This document shows, piece after piece, positions 8,557-15,399 of a DNA stretch of 16,008 nt. This DNA is from Syntrophomonas sp. UBA4922 (GTDB lineage Bacteria > Bacillota > Syntrophomonadia > Syntrophomonadales > Syntrophomonadaceae). The notes under the pieces were generated by a model. It had not been told where the DNA came from, did not search any database, and saw only the letters and a list, made by a program, of their open reading frames with translations. Both the position numbers and the translations under genes were made by a program. Location of the stretch: NCBI GenBank assembly GCA_002398825.1, contig DHBS01000032.1:72969-88976 (forward strand), written 5' to 3'. The stretch's first letter is position 1, and every line of letters begins with the position of its first letter.

Positions 8557-8571
8557 CAGAGGGGAGACAGC

Positions 8572-9105
8572 ATGAAAGTATTATCTATCATTGGCCCTTC
8601 CAAATCGGGCAAGACCACTACAATAGAGGCCATAATACCTGAACTGCGGCGCAGAGGTTACAGCGTGGGCTCGGTAAAGGATATCCATTTTCAGGGCTTT
8701 GCCATGGATGAGGAGGGAACCAACACCCACCGCCACAAAATGGCGGGCTCGCAGCTGGTTACTGCTCGGGGTTTGTATGAAACCGATGTGATGTTCCCGC
8801 AGCGCCTCTCTCTAGAGAGAATATTGAGCTTTTATGACCATGATTTTGTGTTGCTGGAAGGAGCCTATGATTTTCTGGGGCCGGGAATCATTGCTGCACA
8901 TTCTGAATCAGAAATTGAGGAACGATTAAGGCCAGAGATTTTTGCAGTTTCAGGGCAGATCTCCCATCACCTGGCAGAGTATAAAGGGCTGCCGGTAATC
9001 AATGCCGTCACCGCAGCGGCTCGCCTGGCAGACTTGATCGAAGCGATGGTGACGGATTGGAGCGGTGGCCCAGGAATGGCCAAGCAGGGGGATAGTCATG
9101 AATGA
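8572..9105 (+). CDS. mobB: Molybdopterin-guanine dinucleotide biosynthesis protein MobB
   Basis: This is a 177-residue P-loop GTPase. Walker A is GPSKSGKTT (8-16), followed by the family stretches VGSVKDIHF and TNTHRHKMAGSQL, then VLLEGAY, which matches the MobB pattern of a second nucleotide-site acidic residue near a glycine turn. MobB binds GTP and assists MobA in attaching GMP to molybdopterin in the cytoplasm. The length is normal. AGAGGGGAGA precedes the ATG. No mobA, moa, moe or molybdoenzyme gene is present in the window, so the rest of the pathway must lie elsewhere. The 3' end overlaps the kinase-fold gene by 8 bp. Confidence 0.88.
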   Translation: MKVLSIIGPSKSGKTTTIEAIIPELRRRGYSVGSVKDIHFQGFAMDEEGTNTHRHKMAGSQLVTARGLYETDVMFPQRLSLERILSFYDHDFVLLEGAYDFLGPGIIAAHSESEIEERLRPEIFAVSGQISHHLAEYKGLPVINAVTAAARLADLIEAMVTDWSGGPGMAKQGDSHE

Positions 9106-9769
9106 GTATAAGGGTGCAAAGCGGCTTCCCAGCAAAAAGAACGATGTTTACCGCTATGGGGATGTGGTCATCAAAAAATTCAGCGATGCCGAGAGATTCC
9201 GCATGGAAACCGAGATCGGCAGTCTGTTGGAAAAATCCGATATACTGACACCTCCTCGTCTGTCGGTAAACCAGACGGCCTATATCAACGTCTATCGTTT
9301 CATTGAGGCAATTCCGGTGGTAGATCTGATTGAGGACAGCGAACTGCAGCTGGCTGAGGAAATCGTCCACAAGATATACCTATGGGTGATGGACTTCTAT
9401 GCCTTGACCCGGGAGATGACAGGGCAGCAGTATATACTGGGCGATGTTCACCTGCGCAATTTTTTGTATCAGCCCGATTCACAAAAGCTATATGGGATCG
9501 ATTTTGAGGAATGCCGCCAGGGGAGGATCGAGTCTGATTTGGCCAGGTTTTACGTTTTCCTGCTGCACTATGATCCGGCCTTCACCCCCAGGAAAAAAGC
9601 TTTAGGAGCCTTCTGGCTGGATATCATCCAGGCACCGTCAACCCTCGATATTAACTTCTTTCAGCAGGAGGTGGAACGGGAGACTGCTGAGTTGCTGGCG
9701 CGCCGCCAGCATAGAAACAGTTCCTTGATATCACCCCCGGTTAGAGAGCAACGGAACATCAACCCATGA
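9098..9769 (+). CDS. Small kinase-fold protein (APH/BUD32-like), substrate unknown
   Basis: The protein has 223 residues from the ATG at 9098, with AGGGGGAT shortly before it. The features of the atypical protein-kinase/aminoglycoside-kinase fold are a probable ATP-binding Lys in VVIKKF (26 or 27), a catalytic loop GDVHLRNF with Asp116 and Asn121, and a metal-binding IDFEE with Asp135. The usual HGD is LGD. The glycine-rich loop is poorly defined (LPSKKNDVYRYGD). About 25 C-terminal residues look disordered. It overlaps mobB upstream and NusG-II downstream, so all three are co-translated. A role in cofactor or flavin metabolism is possible, but nothing in the sequence names the substrate. Confidence 0.75.
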   Translation: MNEYKGAKRLPSKKNDVYRYGDVVIKKFSDAERFRMETEIGSLLEKSDILTPPRLSVNQTAYINVYRFIEAIPVVDLIEDSELQLAEEIVHKIYLWVMDFYALTREMTGQQYILGDVHLRNFLYQPDSQKLYGIDFEECRQGRIESDLARFYVFLLHYDPAFTPRKKALGAFWLDIIQAPSTLDINFFQQEVERETAELLARRQHRNSSLISPPVREQRNINP

Positions 9770-10116
9770 ATAGACGTGAGTTATTTATGGCCGGGCTGGT
9801 AATGCTTTTGATATGGGCGGGCTGGGGGGCCTGGCGAAGCTTTGAAAACCATAAATCCCTCGATCATAATCGAATTGCCATTATCAAACAGGATCAAAAA
9901 GTGATAGAAGAAATTAACCTGGATGCCGTTACCGAACCCAGGGAGATCATACTCCCGGGCAAATATCATGAAATCGTGGAAGTGGAACCGGGGCGCATCA
10001 GGTTTAAACAGGCGGATTGCCCCGACAAAATCTGCGTAAAAACCGGGTGGCTGGAAAACCCCGGTGATACCGCGGTGTGTCTCCCCAACCGGGCCGTGAT
10101 CGCTATTGCCGAATGA
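9766..10116 (+). CDS. NusG domain II-containing membrane-anchored protein
   Basis: This 116-residue protein begins with an N-terminal membrane helix (about 8-24), followed by an outward-facing NusG-domain-II-like beta domain ending in the family signature ADCPDKICVKTGWL and AVCLPNRAVI, with three conserved cysteines. It is a stand-alone form, not the transcription factor NusG: there is no NGN domain. The ATG overlaps the stop of the kinase gene (ATGA), and the RBS is weak, so translation is probably coupled. Such proteins often neighbour Gx-family membrane proteins and flavin-transferring ApbE in Firmicutes. A Gx gene lies 2.6 kb away here, but no ApbE gene is visible. Confidence 0.87.
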   Translation: MNRRELFMAGLVMLLIWAGWGAWRSFENHKSLDHNRIAIIKQDQKVIEEINLDAVTEPREIILPGKYHEIVEVEPGRIRFKQADCPDKICVKTGWLENPGDTAVCLPNRAVIAIAE

Positions 10117-10149
10117 TTACCAACCCGCCGGGTGACTCTCTAACTGATT

Positions 10150-11007
10150 CTACAATTTCGAACCCAGCAGCCGGGCCATTTCTTTAGCGGCTTCGGCTAT
10201 GCTCCTGGCCGCACTATTCAACATATAGCCCTGCTGCTGCAGGGAGTAAATAACCTGCAAATAATCGGGAAGCTCCAGATGATACCTGGATAGTATTTCT
10301 TTGTCCTTAAGCAATTGGGACACGGCACCAAAGAAAACCAGCGAGCCCTGATGGAGAATGGCTACTTTATCAGCTAAAGCCATGATATCCTGCAGGTTGT
10401 GGGAAATCATGACTGTGGTTTGGCTGTTGTCGTGACGGTGCTTTATGATATCCAGTATTAGACTGCGTCCGGCGGGATCGAGTCCTGCCATAGGTTCATC
10501 CAGGATTAGTATCTCCGGGTCCATGGCCAGTAGGCCGGCGATAGCCACTCTTCTTTTCATACCGCCGCTCAGACTGTAGGGAGGGATTCCGGCGCTATCT
10601 TCCGGGAGCAGGCCCACCTGCTGCATGGCTTTTTTCACGCGATCATTGATTTCAGCATCATCCAATCCCAGGTTTTTCGGCCCATAGGCAATTTCCTCCC
10701 AGACCGTCGTCCCGAAAATCTGCTGTTCAGGGTATTGAAAAACCAGGCTTACCTTTTTCCATAGCTCCCGCCTTTGTTGCCGGTCGGAAGTATCTGCAGC
10801 GCAGACTGTCACCGAGCCCCTGGTGGGATAGAGCAGGCCGTTTAAGTGCTGTACCAGTGTGGATTTGCCCGAGCCGTTGGGACCGAAAACCCCTAACAGC
10901 TCTCCCCGCTGCAGTGAAAAATTGATGTCCTTGAGGGCCTCGCGTTCATAGGGGGTACCCGGCAAATAGGTGTAGTGAAGGCCGGTTACATTTATAATCG
11001 GGAGCAT
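10150..11007 (-). CDS. ecfA2: ECF transporter ATPase EcfA2-type (second module)
   Basis: This is a 285-residue ABC ATPase of normal EcfA length. Walker A is GPNGSGKST (42-50); the Q-loop region VFQYPEQQIFG is followed by IAYGPKNLG, typical of the A2 subunit; the signature is LSGGMKRR, Walker B is ILILDEPMAGLDP and the switch His is in ISHN. It ends with the usual C-terminal helical extension. It overlaps the upstream ecfA1 by 16 bp. The ribosome binding site is weak, so coupling is likely. It faces NusG-II convergently across 33 bp with no clear terminator. Confidence 0.93.
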   Translation of the reverse strand: MLPIINVTGLHYTYLPGTPYEREALKDINFSLQRGELLGVFGPNGSGKSTLVQHLNGLLYPTRGSVTVCAADTSDRQQRRELWKKVSLVFQYPEQQIFGTTVWEEIAYGPKNLGLDDAEINDRVKKAMQQVGLLPEDSAGIPPYSLSGGMKRRVAIAGLLAMDPEILILDEPMAGLDPAGRSLILDIIKHRHDNSQTTVMISHNLQDIMALADKVAILHQGSLVFFGAVSQLLKDKEILSRYHLELPDYLQVIYSLQQQGYMLNSAARSIAEAAKEMARLLGSKL

Positions 11008-11828
11008 ATGTATTGCACCAACTCTGCTGTAGTTTTTATACCGCCATCTATGCTGTACTCATTCCGGGTTAGATGGCTGAGCAGCATGTAGAGGCCGGGA
11101 GGTTCCAATCCGATGGCTGCCAATTCCGCCTCTTGCCGGTAGACTTCCCAGGGCGCGCCCTGCAAATGGATTGAGCCCTGATCGATAACTATTATTCTAT
11201 CGGCCTGGACCAAATCTTCAGGGTTATGGCTCGATAAAATTATGGTCATGCCTTCACCATGCAGGGTCTTAAGTTGATCCAGCAGTTCTTTCCTGCTGAT
11301 GGTGTCCAGCATGGAGGTGGGCTCATCAAGAACCAGGTATTTTGGCTTCATTGCCAAGACCGCCGCCAGAGCAACTTTTTGCTTTTGTCCGCCGGAGAGC
11401 AAATTTGGGGAATGGTGCTTCATAGCTTCAAGCCCCACTAACTGAAGGGCCCATTCAATTCGCCGGCTGATTTCCTGCAAGGGCAAGTCCAGGTTCTCCA
11501 GACCGAAGGCGATTTCTTCCTCCACCAAGGGAGAAAGCAGCTGATTGTCGGGATTCTGAAATACTACTCCCACCAGGCGCCGGATTAGGGGTAAATGGCC
11601 GGGATTGCTGGTGTCCAGCCCGTCGACGTAGACCTTGCCTCTGCCGGGCTGGATCAGTCCATTTAAGAGTCGTACCAGGGTTGATTTGCCGGAACCGTTC
11701 ACACCCGTTATCCCGACATATTGGCCGGGAAGAATGGTCAAATTGACGTTGCTCAGCGCAGCGTTTGCCGCCCGAGCGTTTTTATATTTTTTGCTTACGT
11801 CTAACAGTTCAATGCCTTCTATATCCAT
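10992..11828 (-). CDS. ecfA1: ECF transporter ATPase EcfA1-type (second module)
   Basis: This 278-residue ABC ATPase has Walker A GVNGSGKST (42-50), Q-loop VFQNPDNQLL followed by IAFGLENL (A1 type), signature LSGGQKQK, Walker B YLVLDEPTSMLD and switch His in SSHN. An AGGAGAGAG site lies about 10 bp before the ATG. It sits 14 bp after ecfT. With ecfA2 and ecfT it forms a generic group II energising module that can serve several S components. Confidence 0.93.
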   Translation of the reverse strand: MDIEGIELLDVSKKYKNARAANAALSNVNLTILPGQYVGITGVNGSGKSTLVRLLNGLIQPGRGKVYVDGLDTSNPGHLPLIRRLVGVVFQNPDNQLLSPLVEEEIAFGLENLDLPLQEISRRIEWALQLVGLEAMKHHSPNLLSGGQKQKVALAAVLAMKPKYLVLDEPTSMLDTISRKELLDQLKTLHGEGMTIILSSHNPEDLVQADRIIVIDQGSIHLQGAPWEVYRQEAELAAIGLEPPGLYMLLSHLTRNEYSIDGGIKTTAELVQYICSRL

Positions 11829-11842
11829 AGTGTGACTCTCTC

Positions 11843-12640
11843 CTAACCCATCAGGGAGATAAACGTTCCCAGGGCCGATCCCAGCAATAAAAAAACGATT
11901 ATTGCCAGATCCAGTGGCTTCATATGCAAGCGGCTGATGCGCAATTGGTTGGGGCGCCCCGTATAGCAGCGGCTGTCCATGGCTTCGCCGATATCCCCGG
12001 CTCTGGACAATGAGGTCTCAAATAATGGGATCAATATGGCCAGATAGCTTTTCAGCCTGATTCCGAGCTTTGGTGCATCAAATTGCGCTCCTCTGGACTG
12101 CTGGGCATTTTTGATGACTACCGCCTGATCGATCAAAGTGGGAATAAAACGAAAAGAGATGCTCAGAATGGTAATAAAATCGTGTATCGGTATCTTTAGT
12201 TTGCTCAACGGTAGAAAAAGCGCCTCAATACCTGCGGATAGCTTAAAGGGGGAGGTGGTTCTCAATAAAACCATGGAAACAAAGTATAGTATTAATAAAC
12301 GAGCCAGGTTGATGCTGCCCAGCCTCAATCCTTCCCTGGTAACACTGAGCAGGCCCAGCTCAAAAACCGGGTTGCCGGGGGTGAGCACAGCCTGAAAGGC
12401 GAAAGTAATCAGCAGAAGATAGCGGATGCTGCGCAGACTGCGGGAAGCGAAATGCCAATCCATTCCAGAAATCTTCATAGCCAGCGCGGTTGTTAAAAGG
12501 TAGAAAATCAGCAAATGCCAGTCGGGATTGATTAGTACGCCCAGAACCATAAGCGCACAGCAAATGATTTTGGTGCGGGGGTCCAACGAGTGCAATAAAG
12601 AATCCCCTTGAACGTATTGGCCTAGCTTAATTCCGACCAT
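11843..12640 (-). CDS. ecfT: ECF transporter transmembrane component EcfT (second module)
   Basis: The protein has 265 residues from the ATG at 12640 (MVGIKLGQY), preceded by GGGGAG 8 bp upstream. A start 24 bp further upstream (12664) is in frame but would lie almost at the predicted transcription start. Family marks are SLDPRTKI near the N-terminus, several membrane helices, and the coupling motifs QQSRGAQFDAP and GEAMDSRCY. It is the first gene of the operon ecfT-ecfA1-ecfA2. Its S component is not in this operon; the divergent Gx-family gene is the nearest candidate. Confidence 0.92.
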   Translation of the reverse strand: MVGIKLGQYVQGDSLLHSLDPRTKIICCALMVLGVLINPDWHLLIFYLLTTALAMKISGMDWHFASRSLRSIRYLLLITFAFQAVLTPGNPVFELGLLSVTREGLRLGSINLARLLILYFVSMVLLRTTSPFKLSAGIEALFLPLSKLKIPIHDFITILSISFRFIPTLIDQAVVIKNAQQSRGAQFDAPKLGIRLKSYLAILIPLFETSLSRAGDIGEAMDSRCYTGRPNQLRISRLHMKPLDLAIIVFLLLGSALGTFISLMG

Positions 12641-12676
12641 ATTACAATCTCCCCAAAAAGACAAATCCCATCTCGT

Positions 12677-12710
12677 ATATTATAATATCAAAGAGCAGAT
12701 TTCTGAAATC
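12677..12710. promoter_or_regulatory. Divergent promoter with palindromic -10 and adjacent operator-like repeat
   Basis: ATATTATAATAT (12677-12688) is a perfect palindrome that supplies TATAAT on both strands: 12681-12686 for the Gx gene and the complement of 12679-12684 for ecfT. Plus-strand -35 candidate: AAGACA at 12658-12663 (4 of 6 matches, 17-bp spacer). No good minus-strand -35 is seen. GATTTC-T-GAAATC (12698-12710) is a 13-bp inverted repeat overlapping the ecfT -35 region and the Gx transcription start, a plausible operator. Confidence 0.5.
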
Positions 12711-12770
12711 CAAGTATGGACCATCAACAATGCAGCTTATCAAGTTGTGCCTGGGGGAGAGTTGAAGGAT

Positions 12771-13301
12771 TTGACACCCACCAAAAAACTCGCTGTTGTC
12801 GCAATGCTGGTTGCTCAAGCCTCGGTGCTTCATTTCGTCGAAAGTCTCTTGCCTAATCCCATCCCGATCCCCGGAGTGAAACTGGGCCTGGCCAACATCA
12901 TCACCTTATTGGCCTTGATAGTACTGGACTTCAGGACGGCTTTGCAGATCACGGTTTTGCGAACCGTACTGGGTGCTTTACTGAGCGGCACTTTATTCGG
13001 GGTGGGGTTTTTCATGAGTTGTTCCGGTGCGCTCAGCGCTCTGTGCCTAATGGCTGTTTCTTTGCGGGCCATGTCTGGGCTCAGCATCACCGTCATCAGT
13101 ATATTAGGGGCCATCGCCCATAACCTTGGGCAATTGGCCCTGGCTGCATTGATTCTTAATTTCTCGGGCATATTTTATTATCTGCCGGTTATGCTGCTGT
13201 TTTCCATTCCTACCGGATACATAACCGGACTGCTTACCAACGAGCTACTTAAATACATAAAATCCACTCAGCGGCTTGAAGACTTATTCCAAGATCAATA
13301 A
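12771..13301 (+). CDS. Gx transporter family membrane protein (Hpre_diP_synt_I-type)
   Basis: This 176-residue protein has five or six hydrophobic segments and the family hallmark IPGVKLGLANIITLLAL, then QITVLRTVLGALLSG and GAIAHNLGQL. The family was historically named heptaprenyl diphosphate synthase component I, but its fold resembles ECF S components. I choose the TTG at 12771 because GGGGGAG lies about 11 bp before it and because homologues usually begin shortly before the TKKL stretch. A GTG at 12747 and a TTG at 12762 are in frame but have worse ribosome-binding spacing. The gene diverges from ecfT across a shared promoter, which suggests it is that module's membrane partner. Substrate unknown; quinone- or flavin-related compounds have been suggested for relatives. 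Confidence 0.85.
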   Translation: MTPTKKLAVVAMLVAQASVLHFVESLLPNPIPIPGVKLGLANIITLLALIVLDFRTALQITVLRTVLGALLSGTLFGVGFFMSCSGALSALCLMAVSLRAMSGLSITVISILGAIAHNLGQLALAALILNFSGIFYYLPVMLLFSIPTGYITGLLTNELLKYIKSTQRLEDLFQDQ

Positions 13302-13320
13302 CCACACATAAAGAAACGTC

Positions 13321-13377
13321 ACCTTTTGATAAGTGAGTAGCAGGCTTTACCGGTGGAGAATCCTGCGATCAAAAGGT
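13321..13377. repeat. Nested inverted repeat in the gap between Gx and the phosphoribosyltransferase gene
   Basis: An outer 10-bp perfect repeat, ACCTTTTGAT (13321-13330) and ATCAAAAGGT (13368-13377), encloses a 5-bp pair, GCAGG (13340-13344) and CCTGC (13362-13366), whose loop carries the palindrome ACCGGT. Further small hairpins follow at 13395-13405 (CGCTG/CAGCG) and 13412-13425 (TAACC/GGTTA). The whole 156-bp gap lies between convergent genes. It might form a minus-strand terminator (GACGTTTCTTT follows on that strand) or a structured RNA; neither is proven. Confidence 0.55.
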
Positions 13378-13457
13378 AAGAGGCCTTGGCGCCACGCTGG
13401 CAGCGAGGTTTTAACCAGCGGGTTATAGACAATGCCGATATGACAGTGCGAGTCAGA

Positions 13458-14006
13458 TCAAACCGGTTTGCCGGTTCTGTCCCGTACAAACTCGGCTATA
13501 TAAGGAAGGTTGCGGTATTTCTCATGGTAATCCAGGCCGTATCCGATCAGGAAGGTGTCTGGCATCACAAAACAACGGTAGTCGATGTTGATGGTCAGGA
13601 GCCGTTCGGCGGGATTGTCCAGAAGGGTGCAGATTTTTAAACTGGCGGGCCGGGCGGCTTCCAGGTGCTGGCAGATGTAGCCCAGGGTGAGGCCGGTGCC
13701 GATCACATCTTCTGCCAGCAAGACGTCCCGCCCCTTAATATCGATGTCCAGATCTTTGGTGAAGCGTACTGCCCCGGCCTTGGGGGCGGCTTCCGGGGAC
13801 AGGCCGATGGAAAGGAAATCAACTTCTAAAGGCAGGTCGATGCTGCGGGTTAAGTCAGCTACAAAGTAGAGAGAGCCTTTGAGCACGCTCACGATCACCA
13901 GATCCCGCTCCTTATAATCACGGGTGATCTCACTGCCTACCTCAGCGACTCGTTTTTGGATTTGCTCCTGAGAAAAAATGATTTTGCCGATACCTGATGA
14001 AGTCAT
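13458..14006 (-). CDS. hpt: Divergent hypoxanthine phosphoribosyltransferase-like protein
   Basis: The protein has 182 residues and matches the HPRT family in length and order: LKGSLYFVADL (phosphate-binding loop), the PRPP-site strand VLLAEDVIGTGLTL, and IGYGLDYHEKYRNLPYI near the C-terminus. HPRTs transfer ribose-5-phosphate from PRPP to hypoxanthine or guanine in purine salvage. Two oddities are visible. The usual EDxIDTG has Gly103 in place of the Asp thought to be the general base, and the mobile-loop SSYG motif is replaced by SIGLSPEAAPKAG. It may be a specialised or altered PRTase. It lies 4 bp after the kinase/nuclease-like gene in the same operon. Confidence 0.85.
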   Translation of the reverse strand: MTSSGIGKIIFSQEQIQKRVAEVGSEITRDYKERDLVIVSVLKGSLYFVADLTRSIDLPLEVDFLSIGLSPEAAPKAGAVRFTKDLDIDIKGRDVLLAEDVIGTGLTLGYICQHLEAARPASLKICTLLDNPAERLLTINIDYRCFVMPDTFLIGYGLDYHEKYRNLPYIAEFVRDRTGKPV

Positions 14007-14010
14007 TTAT

Positions 14011-14973
14011 TTACGATTCCTCCCGTAGGCCGAATCTTCTGGCCAGGCTATAGAAGTCGTTTTTAAATACTATGTTGATATTAGTGCCCGGATACAGCTT
14101 CTTTAACAACTGCACCTTCTTCTTTTTTTCCGAGACGTATTTCTGATCCATAGTGGTGAGCTCGATATAGGTATCAAACCGGGGCAGATAGAAATCGGGG
14201 GAAAAGGCCAGGGTGATATTGCCCTCGGCATCCCACTTGATGGGAAAGGTGCGCGGTTCGTACTGCCATTCGATGCCGTGCATATCCAGGATGGTGGCGA
14301 ACTCCTCTTCGGAGGGATGTTTGAAAACCACTGGCTTCCGGTTATGGTCAGTGACCGCTTCAGGTTCGGCGGGAGATAAGCCGGACCGGTTCTGGGCCGC
14401 ATACCGCAACAGGGCGACAGCCTCATCGACGCTTAATAAACCGGTATTAAGGGTCAGGTGATACAATGCCGGGTCAGACCAATCCTGTTTATAAATCGTG
14501 GAAATATAGCGCCGGTGCTTGCGGTCGGTGAGCTCCAGAAATCTCTCCGCATCCTTTTTATCCAGGCTATGGGTCTGCATAACCCTGTTGATGCGAACCT
14601 CCGGGGGGGCGGTGATTTTAACATGAAGTGCCGAGGGATCTGGGGCAAATATGATCTGCGCCCCCAAACCGACGATGATGGCGGACTGTTGGGATACATA
14701 ATCTTTGAGTTTGTTTTCCAGGATTGCGGCGAAACTGATGCCCAGTGATGAAGGGGTCAGAAAAAATGCGGGGCTTTCTGTGAGCATATGCAGTTCATGC
14801 TTGCCGGCCACTTCGGCAAACCATTGATTTAATATGGAGTCTCGTGTGATCACCGGTAAATTCAGATTCTTTGCCAGCTGTCGTGTAATTTCTTCGCCCA
14901 GGCTCCCAGTCTGTCGGGATATGGTGATAAGCAAACCAGTCACCTCTCGCTGCTGATCGTCGGGCCTCCGCAT
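14011..14973 (-). CDS. Cytidylate-kinase-like protein fused to a nuclease-like C-terminal domain
   Basis: The protein has 320 residues. Residues 13-200 match the cytidylate-kinase-like family: TISRQTGSLGEEI in the P-loop region, VITRDSI, then ELTDRKHRRYISTIYKQDW and YHLTLNTG. Such enzymes are expected to phosphorylate a nucleotide using ATP, but the substrate is unproven. After a short linker, residues 220-320 resemble a PD-(D/E)XK-type domain: FSPDFYLPRFDTYIELTTMDQK with Asp262 and Glu near 270, followed by a Lys-rich helix; the ExK lysine is not in its usual place. The ATG at 14973 is used; a GTG at 14943, with GAGAG directly before it, is an alternative. It is the first gene of a two-gene operon with the HPRT-like gene. 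Confidence 0.78.
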   Translation of the reverse strand: MRRPDDQQREVTGLLITISRQTGSLGEEITRQLAKNLNLPVITRDSILNQWFAEVAGKHELHMLTESPAFFLTPSSLGISFAAILENKLKDYVSQQSAIIVGLGAQIIFAPDPSALHVKITAPPEVRINRVMQTHSLDKKDAERFLELTDRKHRRYISTIYKQDWSDPALYHLTLNTGLLSVDEAVALLRYAAQNRSGLSPAEPEAVTDHNRKPVVFKHPSEEEFATILDMHGIEWQYEPRTFPIKWDAEGNITLAFSPDFYLPRFDTYIELTTMDQKYVSEKKKKVQLLKKLYPGTNINIVFKNDFYSLARRFGLREES

Positions 14974-14991
14974 GCCCCTGAATTATCCTGT

Positions 14992-15000
14992 ATTATACCA
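14992..15000 (-). promoter_or_regulatory. Extended -10 promoter for the kinase/HPRT-like operon
   Basis: On the minus strand TGGTATAAT is an extended -10 (TGn-TATAAT) 18 bp before the ATG. No matching -35 is seen, as is common for extended -10 promoters. The leader would be only about 10-12 nt, which slightly favours the downstream GTG start. Confidence 0.5.
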
Positions 15001-15260
15001 TTAAACAGTATGCGGGGCTAACCGGGGTGTTTGCATGGATCCCGGCAGAGGGAAGTGCTGCAAACGGTTTCGGTTATTTACGTATCCTTAAAGGCCCTGA
15101 TGAGGCCATTATTCCATTTCACCCATCAACCTATTATTACGCTTTTTTTGCTTGCCTTTCCTGCTAAGTCCTGAGACTTTTCATATTGTTTAATCTCCTC
15201 CTGCTTCCTTTAAACCATAGCCTGTTACATACTTATATCTATACTAATGTTATGATTTTG
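15001..15260. other. Intergenic stretch without recognisable gene
   Basis: About 260 bp upstream of the minus-strand operon. I see no ORF with coding character, no tRNA and no clear repeat. A GGCC-CTGATGA-GGCC palindromic segment at 15093-15107 is short and has no flanking T-tract. Confidence 0.6.
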
Positions 15261-15290
15261 TTAAGATTTTATTAAATAAATATTTATAGT
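15261..15290 (+). promoter_or_regulatory. Possible promoter for the downstream noncoding transcript
   Basis: TTAAGA (15261-15266), an 18-bp spacer and TATAGT (15285-15290) match the vegetative consensus at 4 and 5 of 6 positions, in a very AT-rich block. Start would be near 15297. A second AT-rich segment at 15387-15397 could serve instead. Confidence 0.3.
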
Positions 15291-15330
15291 GAGGAATAAA
15301 GAGAAATAAGGTCAAAAACGCATCTAACAG

Positions 15331-15360
15331 ATATATATGGACTTATACGGGCATATACGG
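15331..15360. repeat. Three-copy tandem motif with 10-bp period
   Basis: ATATATATGG, ACTTATACGG and GCATATACGG follow each other exactly every 10 bp, with core TATACGG in the last two. Helical phasing of one turn suggests a site for cooperative protein binding or a remnant microrepeat. Confidence 0.5.
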
Positions 15361-15399
15361 ACCTGGATTACCCCGGGTATTCACAGTATTATATAAATA

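Noticed and set aside
10117..10149. Hairpin ACCC-GCC-GGGT as a bidirectional terminator
   Set aside because: The stem is only 4 bp and there is no T-tract on either strand.
15093..15107. CTGATGA flanked by GGCC, possible hammerhead
   Set aside because: No GAAA or stem III partner follows; it is only a 4-bp palindrome.
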